From positions 19,056,746 to 19,120,745 of the forward strand of contig OX155961.1 in assembly GCA_944548615.1 (NCBI GenBank): a stretch of DNA of 64,000 bases, written 5' to 3'. Below the pieces are notes generated by a model, which worked only from the letters and a program-made list of their open reading frames with translations, was not told the DNA's origin and did not search any database. This stretch comes from Micropterix aruncella (taxonomy: Eukaryota; Arthropoda; Insecta; Lepidoptera; Micropterigidae). The position numbers were made by a program, and so were the translations under genes. Shown here piece by piece: positions 22,851 to 34,475 of this stretch (within the stretch, counting starts at the first letter, position 1; each line of letters opens with the position of its first letter).

Positions 22851-23604
22851 TCTATACTAATATTATAAAGAGGTAAAGTTTGTGAGGTGGTAGGAAGTAA
22901 TCTCTGGATCTAAACCGATTTCAAAAATTCTATTACTAATTGAAGGCCACGTTATTTGTGTGTGTCATAGGCTATATATTAATCCGAAAAATGAAAATAC
23001 TTTTTCGTGGTAGTTGGATTTGCAAAGTAAGTCGGAGCAAAAACGGTCGAATGAACACGTTTCTTACGAACGCTGCTTTGAAGATGAGAGATATATGATT
23101 GAGTTCTAGAGAAAAGTTGTAGAACTTGGTAATGCCTATAAAAAAGTCAGCGACAGCATATGTCTAAATTTTATATTTAAGTCAGAAAAAGTAGTTTTTT
23201 ATATTAAAAAAAATAATTTAAATCGTTAGATCATGTTTATTGGTCGTATTATCAACAATTATGAATTCATATCAAAATAAGTAAATTTATCGTCTCAAGT
23301 GTTTAAAACAAAAGACTTTTCCCTTTTACTGCATATAATTCCCCTTTTACTGCATAAATGGTTAACGAGATAAGACACTCACAAATAAGACACTCACAAG
23401 AAGACACTCACAAATAACGGTAATATAGTCAAATTGGCATGCAAATACATACATGCATAATGATGCATATGCAGTAAAAATATAACCCTTCTTTTGGCAG
23501 TCAGGAAATAAAATTATAGCACTCAGTACTTACCGAACCACACTCATAATTTCATCACAAGTAAAACGTTTTACCGCCCAACGAAGTGTGCACGGGTCAG
23601 CTAG
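22851..23604 (+). mobile_element. Non-autonomous Helitron, copy 2
   Basis: Starts TCTATACTAATATTATAAAG and ends CGGGTCAGCTAG at 23604, with A before and T after. It has the same subterminal hairpin region as copy 1 with one stem base changed (gtgtgcacggg). The bodies are co-linear with 11441-12147, including gacactcacaaataagacac repeats. It is about 45 bp longer because of an extra AT-rich stretch near 23170-23215. Confidence 0.88.
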
Positions 23605-24165
23605 TTCAAAACCATCTGGAAACATTCTTGCTGGTATTAGGTACTACAAACTTTTCTCGGAAACCACTATTTTATCCTAATATTCATGTCACTAAATAAA
23701 TACATCCACACGTGCTTATCCGGAAGCCGCTTCCGCCAACCGTGAAATTAATAGAGTGGGTAAAACATACAAAAAAGAGTAATCTGACTAGCCGGAAGCA
23801 GCGTGAACGGGGCAGATAGCTTGCCGGTATAATCTCGCAGCAGGTGTATGAAAATTGTATGAAAAATGCGACCGCGGGAGCGCCGCGGGTCACAAGCCAA
23901 GCAGTCGCCCCTAAGCCCGTAACAAATGTGCTTAGTATTACTGTAATAGCGTACAATACATTCGGCTTACCTTTTTCTTGTTGCGCTGAGCTAGGGATGT
24001 TATAATGCGAAACGGCAATCGAGTAAAGCTGCATGTGAAGAAAACTGTAGGTATGCGGAATCGTATTATGGGTGCAGGTGAGTTTGAGGAGGTGGATTTT
24101 ATATCTTTCTCCTTCTTCTTATTTCTGCCTACTGGGGGCGGCGACTGATAGTGTGGCCACCGATT
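23605..24165. other. Mixed block, no recognised gene
   Basis: GC-richer at 23700-23960. A 116-codon minus-strand open frame (24034-23684) has no recognisable domain. Confidence 0.3.
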
Positions 24166-24845
24166 AACCCTTCAAGTAGCGGCATAATTTCATGGCAGAC
24201 CGCGGCAATTTATTGAAATTTCTTGCAATATCGCCGCGCTCGACAAAAAGAACTATAACTATGGAACTACTACAGAAATCATAAAAATAATAACGGTACA
24301 AAGATCGCACTGAAATTTCGTATATAGAATATTGACATCTCATTTTGTAAAACAATTACATAATTATGAATAAATTTGAGAAAATCTAAAAAGTGAAAAA
24401 AACTCGGCATTTTTAACTTGTACTTGTCTTACGGAAAAATACGGAACCCTATTTCGAAGTTCTAAATACTATCGTCATCTTTATTAGATTCTCTATCAAA
24501 CAAAATATTTCGTGTTGCTTATTTACATACAAAAATATTTAGATATTAGCCAATAAAAATTACCAATAAAAATTTTGATGATTTCTCGAAAAAAAAATGA
24601 TGATGTTTGACAATGGAATTTTACTAGAAATATCCGCGAAATGACTCGCGAAATTATTCTAGAGGCTATATATGTATCTATGATAATAATGAGATATTTG
24701 GTATGCATTTTAGGATGCGTTCGAATTAGAAAATAATATTATTGTGCGCTCCGGGAGCAAGCCGCCAATATTGGTCGTTACGTAGTCAAGGGTGTTCTGA
24801 TGTGCAACCAAATTTGGTCGTTACGTAGCCGAAGGGTGGCCCAGG
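24163..24845 (+). mobile_element. TTAA MITE-like element, inverted partner at 29862-30490
   Basis: TTAA (24164-24167) is followed by CCCTTCAAGTAGCGGC. The right end is CGTAGCCGAAGGG at about 24830-24838 without an intact TTAA. Two subterminal copies of ggtcgttacgtag lie at 24773 and 24815. Internal text (cattttgtaaaacaattaca, ataattatgaataaat) is related to the TTAA MITEs at 18922 and 31556. It is non-coding. Confidence 0.65.
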
Positions 24846-25054
24846 AGTCCAAAAAGAAACTTGTGGCAATATGAAAACGAATTCATTTATTAACCTTTCG
24901 GAAGCCAGTCATTCCACGCAAAATTTTCAAAGCCATCGAAAATATCTTTGTAGAAGGTGTGGGCAAGTATATATAAGGGTGGATTATTTAATGGCAGGCT
25001 TCAATTACAGGCTTTTACTGCAGTGGAGGGAGAAATAGAGCCGATAATGGAATA
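24846..25054. other. No recognisable feature
   Basis: Short stretch between two mobile elements. Confidence 0.4.
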
Positions 25055-26290
25055 AATACGGATATTTATTTTATTTTATTCTGGAACCAAACAGAACTAG
25101 GTACATACAATGCAATAAAAACCTATTTAAAAGTGACAAAAATCCATTAATGTGATTCCGAATATAAAGTATACAAAATCAACGCAATATAATTTTATAT
25201 TGTTTCCGCTTGAGAATGGGGGGAATCAGGATGGGAAGTGAGGTGAAAGGGAGAGACAAAATAGATAAAAATATAATTTGTATGTATATAAATATATTTA
25301 TATTTAATTTTAGGTATGATATATAGTTATTATAATGAAAATACTTGAAATAAAATTATGTCCTTGAACTAAATTAAATGAAATATAATATGTATAAATG
25401 TTTTGTGATCATCTAGATAGACTCTAGATTTTTTTTTATTGAGTCCTTATATGAGGTTTTTGATGAGTGTAATATGTCCACACTTAAAAAGTCTGTATTA
25501 TATCTATGACACGCTCTGTATAGAAATGCATTTTGAGATGCGTTGGTTTTCACCACAGGGAGATGAAATAGTCGATGCGATCGAACAGGGCGGGGAGGAA
25601 CATAAAATTCAATGCGCTCCAAAATCGCGTTCGCATCGATGGAATTGTTTACCAACCCATGTAAGAATACGGCATCGATCAAGACTCTACGGCTCTCCAA
25701 TGACATTAAATTGTGGGCTTTTAAGGATTCCTCATAGGAGCTGGGCTTAGTGAAAGAAGTGAAATTTAATCGCTTCACAAATCTTTTTTGTATCGATTCG
25801 ATCCGCGATATGTAAGTCAAATATTGGGGATTCCAGACCACTGATGCAAATTCCAACTGACTTCTTACATAGGAATTATAGAGGGTTTTATGCGTGTCAG
25901 TGGATTTGAATACCGATGATACCCTTAGAATAAAACATTTGACACGAATAGCATTTTCGTGTCAAGTGTAATCCCAAGATCTCGCACCGCTGATTCTCTT
26001 CCAACTATAGCGCCATTCAAGTTGTAGTCAAACATTATATTAGTATTTTTTCTGGAGTATGTGACATTTGCTTACGTTAACGAAGAGACAGTTATATGAA
26101 CAATATTTCATAAGGCGATTTATATCCGCCTGCAAATTAAGGCAGTCATTAATTGATCGGATCTCACTAAAAATCTTCGTGTCATCCGCATATATGACTA
26201 TATTGGAATGTAGCATGCAATTGGTGATATCGTTGAGGTATAGAAGGAAAAGAAGTGGTCCTAAGTGGGAGCCTTATATAATACGGATAT
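25055..26290 (-). pseudogene. 5'-truncated LINE with YADD reverse transcriptase relic and 11-bp TSD
   Basis: AATACGGATAT at 25055-25065 and 26280-26290 bracket a minus-strand insertion. From the 5' end it reads GSHLGPLLFLLYLNDI (the PQG-LGPLLF block), IVIYADDTKIFSEIRSINDC (catalytic YADD) and INRLMKYCSYNCLFVNVSKC. After frame breaks comes KTLYNSYVRSQLEFASVVWN, then RIESIQKRFVKRL and the tail to the stop at 25413. The 3' UTR (25075-25412) matches 18105-18425. This is a Jockey/CR1-like non-LTR retrotransposon; clade not resolved. Stops around 26030-25920 make it dead, but the clean duplication shows it is a single simple insertion. Confidence 0.85.
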
Positions 26291-26299
26291 AATACGGAT

Positions 26300-26689
26300 T
26301 ATACGAAAAACGCAGATCGGCGTGCGTGGTCACCCAGGGGTTAATGCAATAAACATAGCCAAACATGTTATAGTATCTACGCGCTCCTCTCGCCACCTTT
26401 CTCCGCTGACGCTGGCACTCTGACCAGCGAATAGTTGTCATATCCCTTCCGCTGGGATAGCATCTGCGCGCTTAGCGCCATGACTCAAGCAAATATTTGA
26501 CACTTTGTATTACGCTTTAAACAATGTAATTGACAATAAAATAATACCTCGTACACCGGCTTTTAAATTTACCAGTAACATCTACCGCAAAATAGAGTCA
26601 GATAATAATTCGATGAATAGATTTATAGAGTGCTAATCATTGTCTTAAAACATCACCATCATTATCTAACCGCACAACCACCATCACTC
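26300..26689. other. No recognisable feature
   Basis: Moderately GC-rich at 26320-26490; no domain or repeat recognised. Confidence 0.35.
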
Positions 26690-26990
26690 TAAAAGCTAGA
26701 TGTTTCTTCTCTTTATTGTGAAATGTCACCATGGGTGGGTTTATTATCATATTATAATCTCTATCAACACTACAATGAAGTCTTTATATGTATGTTTGGG
26801 TGTAGCATGTGTGTAAATGGGTGTCTTGTTGCATTGTATCTGCAGAATTCAAATGCAATTCCGTTTATTTTAACTCAACGGAAAATAGTGACCCAGCCGG
26901 GAATTTAACCCGGGACCTTACAATATTAGATCAGGCGACCTAATAACTATTCCACTGGACTGTGCAGAAGAAGCATTGTGCGATGCCAGG
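26690..26990 (-). mobile_element. tRNA-derived SINE-like element
   Basis: On the minus strand, AGTCCAGTGGAATAGTTATT (near 26968-26949) has the shape of an RNA polymerase III A box. GGTCCCGGGTTAAATTCCCG (near 26921-26902) is a tRNA T-arm and B box with the usual GTTCGA worn to GTTAAA. A non-tRNA body follows to about 26700. A real tRNA is unlikely because the acceptor stem does not close. Confidence 0.6.
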
Positions 26991-27439
26991 TGTGCAGGCT
27001 TTTGGGTCCTCAATCCGCACCTGAAGTACATTCACCTCATAGAGGCGGAGAACTAACCTAAAATTAGAGAAATAGCCTGATTTTAAAACATATAAAAGTG
27101 TTATTGTTAAAAAATGTATGTTTAAGTAAGGTTAAATGCAGAAAGGAGGAGTAAAGTATTAATGCCGTAAAGAAGAAGTATATTTTAGTATATTAAACGT
27201 AGAAAAAAATAAAAAACGTTAAAAAATAGGTAGGTGAGAGCGAGACACCCTTTGTTATGACATGGGACAGAGAGATATGGAAAATATCAAAGGGGGTGGG
27301 GGCTTATTAACTTAATACCTATAACCTATAGTAGTTTATATATGTATTTCTTTCGCTCATTATTTATACCTACCTATTACCTATAGCATATTCTTACATA
27401 TTTAAAAGCAGTAAATTTGATAGCTGGATACGAATGTAT
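26991..27439. other. No recognisable feature
   Basis: AT-rich; nothing identified. Confidence 0.4.
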
Positions 27440-27890
27440 TGTAATGTAATTCGACAACAATTCAACCTGTGTCGAATAAGAATTCGACACAGGTCGTATT
27501 ACAGCGGAAGCGAACGGCTATTTTGAAACAACCCCAGATCGATTATCGAGCAATCTCTCGATTGCATTTCTTGCACTATTTCACCTCACTAAAGATAATG
27601 CTAGAGGTGCGTGCCCACCTGGGGTCAGGAGCGATGTGAAGGGTTTATTTGACGACCAAAGGGCCACCCGCTACATTGGCCTTATTAACCCCGGTCGAGG
27701 ATATAAAATGTCCCGCCTTATGAACTGCGCCTTTTTTATTTGGATTTATTCAACTCTCTAATGGATACTGAGCACTGCACATTGCTCACGCTCCGGAGGA
27801 GTCTGCGCGGATATCTAGCAGCTTAGCGCCAGCCTTATAAATCTCAGCGGTGGAAAGGCGGGCTAATTCAAGTTTGTGAAGAGAGATGTT
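27440..27890. other. GC-richer island with 13-bp hairpin
   Basis: ACCTGTGTCGAAT (27465-27477) pairs perfectly with ATTCGACACAGGT (27482-27494) over a 4-nt loop. The rest (27500-27890) is complex, non-repetitive and has no coding signature. Candidate host regulatory DNA. Confidence 0.35.
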
Positions 27891-28034
27891 CTAAGGTATA
27901 ACGTATTATACCATCTAGCTATGCCAAAAAATATCCTATTGAATATATATATACATGAGTAGGTTTGTTTCTATGACCTAAATATCTTCTGATTTTATAA
28001 AAAAACGCATTTATTGATAATAGCTTTATAGCAT

Positions 28035-28165
28035 AGAATCGAATAAATTTATTGTGCTATAAAAGCAATGAATAATATACTGGTTTTATAAAAAAAGACA
28101 ATTTATACTAAAATGGCGGACTTATCGCTATAGCGATATTTTACAGGCAACCATTTGATAAACTA
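28035..28165 (-). mobile_element. LINE 3' UTR with conserved hairpin
   Basis: The palindrome TATCGCTATAGCGATA at 28123-28138 lies beside GGCGGACT and tttattgtgctataaa. This is the reverse complement of the 1225-1385 family. Confidence 0.75.
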
Positions 28166-29249
28166 ATTAATAATTGTCACCGTAGGTACAATACACACAG
28201 AAGTAGTAAATTTAAATTTAAAATATATGTCACTTATAGAATTATATGTCAATAACTTATGCTAAGGTTACCCAGGTAAGAATAAAGGAGAGGACAAGGC
28301 GAGGTATTTGGTTAGTGGCTGTGTGGAAATAAATATTTTTTCAATAATCAAATATATGTTTCTTTAATAAGGCGTTTATCTTTGTTTTATGTGTCATTAA
28401 ATGTTTATTTAATAAATATCATTAAATATTTACAAGTAAAGTACTACAAATGATTCCAGAAGCTAACGGAAAATTGGGTACCTCAACGAAATATATATTT
28501 TTGAATAGCTTAGTCCTTAAGGATATTGGCTGATTACGGGCAAAAATCGCTCAATAGGAAGGGAAGGGGGTCAAATCACTCTCATCAATTTTGTTTACAC
28601 ACTAATAAACACTAATTTATATCAAGCGACCAGAAATGGTACTAATGCTAAACGATAGTTCGAAAGAGTACATATAAATGAGTATAGAGGGCGTTAAATT
28701 TTATATAATTATTTGAGTTTTCAATCAAATGTCATTAAGATAATGAAAGATTCATTGCATCAATGTATCAAATATAAAGAAGATATTTAATGAAATCAGT
28801 CTTATTTTGTTGTTATGTTCAATACTTTACTCGTCCTCTCTACCTTGCTCTTTAATACATGTTTCTTTAATAAGGCGAGATATTTGGATAGTGGCTGTGT
28901 AGAAAATTCTTCGCCAGTCACCGGGTACATGAAAATGTGCAACGAAGGTGCATGCCTGATAGAGTGAGAGAGCTGATTCCATAAACGAGCAGAATGGACC
29001 GTAAAAGAGTGCGTGTAAACAGAATGGTGTATTGTAATAACATTTAGAATTTGTTTATCGTAGCTGATGAATAGTACTTGGAAAGTTGTATTTAAAAATC
29101 ATGAATATTTTTACGTATTACACTTTTTTTCGCCACCCGCATAGCTTCTAGTTTCCTTTCGTCATTCCGGACAATATCACAATATTTCTAGATGGTCGTT
29201 AAGATTCGCGTAAATACGCATTTTCCGGCGAAGTTACAGCCCCCAGGCA
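28166..29249. repeat. AT-rich stretch with a local duplication
   Basis: atgtttctttaataaggcg occurs at about 28353 and 28858. A gcgag(g/a)tatttgg(t/a)tagtggctgtgt block occurs at about 28299 and 28878. So parts of a 60-bp sequence are repeated 0.5-0.6 kb apart. No gene. Confidence 0.55.
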
Positions 29250-29252
29250 TAT

Positions 29253-29560
29253 TGCTGGCTCCCCATCATTAGTGTCGCCTAATTTGGTAGTTTTATGTCG
29301 GTTCATCCGCCGATCTGCTCGTAGGCTTTATGACCGCATAAATCGGGCGGCCGGACCGGCAAAGCGTTTCTTTTTCAGCAAACTTTCTTTAAACGACACT
29401 CGAATGGGGGGTCACATAGCAGCGCGCGCGGCCATTCCGCCCGAGACAAAAGACAATGTCGCGACTTGTTTCTGCGGAGTTTTGCGCCGCGTCTCCTGTC
29501 GCGTTATGCCATGATCTGGGTTCGTGGGAGGTCGGGAAAAGGAGGGTGAGCGCGGTAGAA
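29253..29560 (+). repeat. GC-rich duplicated module, copy 1
   Basis: cattagtgtcg, ctaatttgg(t/a)agtttta, cggttcatccgc, gatctgctcgtaggcttta, aaacgacactcgaatggggg, gagacaaaagacaatgtcgc and gacttgtttctgcggagtt occur in the same order and orientation at 32535-32830. A 1-base difference after the aatgggggg run breaks any shared reading frame, so this is non-coding. It is not a recognised transposon. Confidence 0.75.
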
Positions 29561-29861
29561 CTTGGAGAGAAAGATTTCTTAATATTGTGACAGGAGAGTG
29601 TTGTCAACTATAACGGGTGAACCCTGCGCCCCAGGAAAATATAAAGATAATTGTCTTTCTTTCAACCCGTGGTAAAATGTAGTCTCTTGGGGAAGCAGAT
29701 AATCCATCATCCGCTTAAGATTAACATAATTCCTAAAATTGAAATTAAAGTTAACGGAAAACAGTTACCACAAAGTTTATATTAATCGTATTAATTGCCT
29801 TAATCTACAAAACTTGACAGATTATTATTTGACATGACATATTAAAACATACCCTTCGGCT
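29561..29861. other. No recognisable feature
   Basis: Nothing identified apart from a short ttcaacccgtggtaaaat block resembling text near 19900. Confidence 0.35.
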
Positions 29862-30490
29862 ACGTAACGACCAAATTTGGTTGCACATCTGAACACTATT
29901 GACTACGTAACGACCAATATTGGCGGCTTGTTCCCGGAGCGCACAATAATATTATTTTCTAATTCGGACGCATCCTAAAATCCATACCAAATATCTTATT
30001 ATTACCATAGATACATAGACGGCCGCTGAAATAATTTCGCGCGTCATTTCGCGGACATTTCTCATAAAATTCCATTGTCAAACATCATCAAAAATTTTAT
30101 TGGTTTTTATGAGCTAATATTTAAATATTATGGTATCTAAATAAGCAAAACGAAGTATTACCGTTGATAGAGAATCTAATAAAGATCACGATAGTATTTA
30201 CAATTTCTTTATAGGGTTCCATATTTTTCCGTAAGACATGTTAGAAATGCCGAGTTTTTTCACTTTTCGAATTTCTCATATTTATTTATAATTATCTAAT
30301 TGTTTTACAAAATTCAATATTCTATATACGAAATTTTAATGCAATCATTGCACAGTTATTTTTTTTATGATTGCTATAGTAGTTCCATAGTTATAGTACT
30401 TTTTGTCGAGCGCGGCGATATTGCAAGAAATTCCAATAAATTGCCACGTTCTGCCATGTAATTATGCCGCTACTCGAAGTGAATACTAAC
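29862..30490 (-). mobile_element. MITE-like element, inverted copy of 24163-24845
   Basis: Starts CCCTTCGGCTACGTAACGAC and ends near ccgctactcgaag. It is co-linear with the reverse complement of the 24-kb copy (gcggcttgttcccggagcgc, ttcgcgcgtcatttcgcgga, cttttttgtcgagcgcggcg-like). Neither flank keeps TTAA. The two copies are 5.7 kb apart in opposite orientation. Confidence 0.7.
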
Positions 30491-31551
30491 TTTCTTTACA
30501 ACATTTTGCCGTGACAATAATGAATTAAGTTGTCATGAAATAGAAAATAATAAATCTTTTCAAATACAAAATATAATTGATTATCGGAGAGAAAATAAAA
30601 TAAACAATAATAGAATAGTCAATAAAATGGTAAAACTGTCAAGCTAAATGAAATAAATCAAAATGGATAAGTTGCCTAATTATTTCCTCGATATTATTAC
30701 GCCGTCGATATCAATACAATACAATTTAGTTATGCTCCAGTAGGTAGGCTTTCCTACATTTCTATGCGAAATTTTGTCTAAAATTTTAGGTAATGTAATT
30801 AGTTAAGAAATATTAAATATCGCCAAAGTTGTGACAATAAAAAATAATTTTAGTAATTTTAAATCGGATTAAAAACCATTAATAAATAGAAAATAATCTA
30901 ATAATGAAAATTCCTGATCAAATAAAGAGCACAATGTCTGTAGCCATAATTATCAAGGCAATAATTTTATATTCACGATAATATATAATCATATACTAAA
31001 AATATCCAAATTTAAATTAATTGTCAAATCTAGCAATATAGCCGTCGTCGATAACAATAAAAATTAAGCTTTTTGGTAAGGTTATTTTTTAGTAATTTTA
31101 CATTATTTTACATTAGGATGCTCTTGGAATATGAATCCAGCATTATTCAAATCTCTTAAGTCATATACTGGATTCTTGACTAAGCCATTAAATAAGATTT
31201 TTTAAATTGTTTCTCTCCAAGACTTCTGATATGCGTTGGGACCTTATTATAGGCTTTGCATTATAGGCCATTATAGGCTATTATAGGCTAACACAGGCTT
31301 TGGTGAAGGAAACCGTTGGGCACCTTGCTAAGCCGGTGCCGATTAAGATGTAGATCAAATATTCAATTCTCTCTTAATAAGGTAGGCTTTTAAGTCTCCG
31401 TTTAACTGTGGTTGTTGATTCATAATAATTCATCGTCATTACAATGATTGTTTCTACAAATTTTTTTTACGCAAAGGTAAAATATGTAAAAATAACTCCG
31501 ATTTTAATCACTCTACAATTTCGTAAAATTAAGGTACACCTCAGCAGGTCA
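30491..31551. other. AT-rich DNA, nothing recognised
   Basis: About 1 kb with only a small tandem (cattataggctattataggc near 31258-31285). Confidence 0.45.
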
Positions 31552-31882
31552 TTAACCCCTCCTATCGCGGGGTAAAAATTTAGTCGTCACTTCTGCCCGG
31601 GACAGTTTTGCGCGTGAAGTCGATGGCCTTGAGAAAAACGACCATAACTTTTAAACTACTATATGGATCGTAAAAAGAATAACTGTATAATGATCGCATT
31701 GAAATTTGAAAATTATAATATTATAACCTTATCTCGTAAAACAATTAAGATAATAATGAATAAATATTTAAAAAGTTGGCATTTTACGCAGCGCGGAGCG
31801 CCCTAACCAATATTGGTTAGATACAATTTTAGCATTTGTAAGCGTCTAACCAAAAATGGTTAACTCAAATAGGAAGGGTTAA
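31552..31882 (+). mobile_element. Intact TTAA MITE (piggyBac-like)
   Basis: TTAA at 31552-31555 and 31879-31882 flank CCCCTCCTAT and ATAGGAAGGG, a 10-bp terminal inverted repeat with one mismatch. Subterminal palindromes ttggttag and aaccaaaaatggtta lie near the right end. The TTAA duplication and CCC start are typical of piggyBac-type transposition. It has no coding capacity. Confidence 0.85.
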
Positions 31883-32534
31883 GTCATTATTAACAAACAT
31901 GGCTGTTAATTATTCCAGCAGGTTGTTGAATTTCATTTAATATTTTAAATACAACATGCGCCGTAGATGTCACTCTAGATGGTATAAAACTTACTTCCTG
32001 TAGATCAGTTGATTTCTGTTGTGAAATTATCTTCAGAGAGTTGAATGCCAAAGAACTTGAAATGACAACTTTTATACAAAGCACATAACCATTTTAATAA
32101 TATATTTAGATCGTTATATTTATAAATTTGTGTATGTATGCATATGTATGTGTGTATGTGTATTGTATCTATATGAGTATCTACATCAGTTAGGCTTCTC
32201 CACCTAAGTCGTATGCTCAGATACAGGCTATATTTGGCCTAGTTGGGTATGCGCTGTGCATGGTCATGTGAATGTAGGCCGTTGTTTCTTCGCACCATTA
32301 CTTGGTATGACCATTTTTATGTGTTTTATAATTATGTTTGAAACAAATAAATAAAAATAAAAATAATAAATAGTGTAGTGCTTGCAGGGATGCCATTTAA
32401 AAATATTCAATTAACAACTTTTTAAAGTATTAGCAATGCCTCTATCCGTTGAATACTAAAATCGAACCGCAGTTCTAAAGACATAATAGAAATAGAAAAA
32501 TCACTGCGTAATTACAGTCATATTACGGGTTTCC
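31883..32534. other. AT-rich DNA, nothing recognised
   Basis: Contains GTATG-rich simple sequence at about 32127-32165. Confidence 0.4.
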
Positions 32535-32830
32535 CGTCATTAGTGTCGACTAATTTGGAAGTTTTATTTCGGTTCATCCGCTGATCTGCTCGTAGGCTTT
32601 ATAACCGCCTAAACCGTTTGGCTGAGCCGGTAAAGCGTTTCTTTTTCAGAAAACTTACTTTAAACGACACTCGAATGGGGGGCACAAAGCAACGCGGGCG
32701 GCCATTCCGTTCGAGACAAAAGACAATGTCGCGACTTGTTTCTGCGGAGTTCTGCGCCTTTTTTGCGTCGCGTCTCCTGGTCATGGGAGGTAGGGAAAAG
32801 GAGTGTGGGCGCGGTAGATCTTTTGGAGCA
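32535..32830 (+). repeat. GC-rich duplicated module, copy 2
   Basis: Second copy of 29253-29560, 3.28 kb to the right in the same orientation. It also shares the outer ggaaaaggagtgtg(g/a)gcgcggtaga text near 32795. Confidence 0.75.
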
Positions 32831-33003
32831 AGTTCCTGTATTGTTCTCACCGAAACGTCCTGTTTACGATTGTCATGTGATGATCAACCATGTGATGACT
32901 TTGAACAGCATGGGTTGAACAGCATGACTTTGAATCAATGAAGACACGTATCGCAGGCACATGGATCACGTAGAGAAAGAGCAAAGAAATCTTAAGGACA
33001 ATG

Positions 33004-33610
33004 CACTTGTGAGGGACCACCCCTCACAAGACTCCAAATTTTTCGGTGTGAGGTGGTGGTAACAACTTACGAGTTATCTCCGAATTGAAGGGTGGTTTTG
33101 AATGAAATAGAATGAATTTATTGAAGGTTTGAATATTGCCAGTTATAACGCTTGCCGAATAGTTTACGTTGACGCGAGTGTATCGATGCGCGACTGCGGT
33201 TACGAGGATATACGGATGAGGATTGTGCGTGTGCTCCTAGTATCTTGTACTGGGCACGGCTCGAGTCTGTAGGATTACAGACTGATGCTTTGAGACTCAG
33301 GGAGAATAAGGAAAGGAAACCAAGGAGCCGGATTCGTTTACCTAACTCGTGAGAGAGAGTGCCGAATGCCGTCGCAACCTTGGGGGAAGGTGATCACTCG
33401 GGAATGATAATTTGGTTGCTTTTTCGCCAGTTTATATATGTAGGCCGTGAAATGATGCAATCAAAAAATATTCCGAGTAAAAGTATTGTTCCATCGTGCT
33501 GATTCATAGCTGCACGAGTCAAAATAATATCTGAATTGTGTCTGTGGCTTTCACTGGAAATCGATGCATTTGTTGATCGCATGTAATGGACTTAAGGTCC
33601 GTTACACACT
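33004..33610 (-). mobile_element. Probable solo LTR with CACT target duplication
   Basis: TGTGAGGG at 33008 and GTTACA ending at 33606 give TG...CA ends. CACT occurs directly outside on both sides (33004-33007 and 33607-33610), a 4-bp duplication as Gypsy-type elements make. Read on the minus strand, a TATATAAA-like box (about 33437-33430) precedes an AATAAA (about 33123). No internal retroviral coding is present. Confidence 0.55.
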
Positions 33611-34159
33611 CATCGATAATGGAGCTTTCCATTATTGAAATCAAATGAGTAGTTTCGGGGATTACCCCCTACATACAAACATTACTTCTTATAATATTAG
33701 TTTAGACTAACACTATTTTCTAATCAATATTATTTTTCCAACATTTTATATGGCAGAAGTAGGGAAATAAAATAGCCTCTCTCGAGTGAGCCTATTGATA
33801 TACCATCTGGAGCTAATTGAAATACGATATCACGCCCGCTAGCGAGGAGCAAAATAAAGTCCCCATTTTCCGCCGACAGAGAGACACGACAATCAAACAC
33901 ATCTGTCACCGCAGGGAGCGATTTTTCCGAGCTATTCATTTCCTGCGTCGGCGGAAGGAAAGAGTGTAGATCGCGCGCGTAGGAGCACCCCCCACCCTCC
34001 ACCGTCAAGAGTAGGGTGGAGATAAAAAATGCATTGCAAATGTCGTTGATAGGCGCTAAAGGAAGAAAAAATATTAATGGGCGGCTGAAGGGGGACGACG
34101 GGAGAAAAGACCGAGACGACAATAGTACCCGTACATAAAAAAGGACGACAGTTAAAAGT
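33611..34159. other. GC-richer island with minus-strand open frame
   Basis: A 152-codon minus-strand frame (34188-33730) is open but of unlikely composition and shows no domain. gggtggaggg-type text near 34000 and gcgcgcgtagg near 33973 give it island character. Confidence 0.25.
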
Positions 34160-34475
34160 TTCGGTTTGGTGTACGAGAGGTTGTGCAAGCGACTTTGGGC
34201 TCGTAACCAGTCGGAACGACGGAGGTATCCTGAAGATTAATTCCAGACGGAGATATTCTGCCAAAACTGGTAGTTAGGGGGTGAGGCTGCCCGCTGGTTA
34301 ATTTTCCCGGTTCCTCGCCGTAAAGCGTTGGACTCTAACGGGTTGCTGGTGAACTAGACAGTATATTGCCTTGTCCCTAAGTCATCTACGCACATCCCAC
34401 GGCTGAAAGAACGATCCATATTGTTATACCAGCCTGGGGTGACCGGTTCGCCTGTTGTAGTCGACACTGCCATCC
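34160..34475 (-). repeat. GC-rich dispersed repeat, copy C (partial)
   Basis: gcaagcgactttg, gtaaccagtcgg, ccaaaactggtagt, aggctgcccgct and gttcgcctgttgtagtcgac match copy D (47540-47840) in order. Confidence 0.65.

Noticed and set aside
23684..24034. 116-codon minus-strand frame
   Set aside because: No recognisable domain or start context; not supported.
26900..26970. Possible tRNA gene on the minus strand
   Set aside because: A- and B-box-like text is present, but the acceptor stem does not close and a SINE-like body follows; called a SINE instead.
29272..32941. Plus-strand frames sharing KRFFF-KL-LNDTRMGG in the duplicated module
   Set aside because: A one-base indel puts the rest of the two copies in different frames, so shared protein coding is unlikely.
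33730..34188. 152-codon minus-strand frame
   Set aside because: No domain, odd composition, overlapping second frame; probably chance in a GC-richer island.
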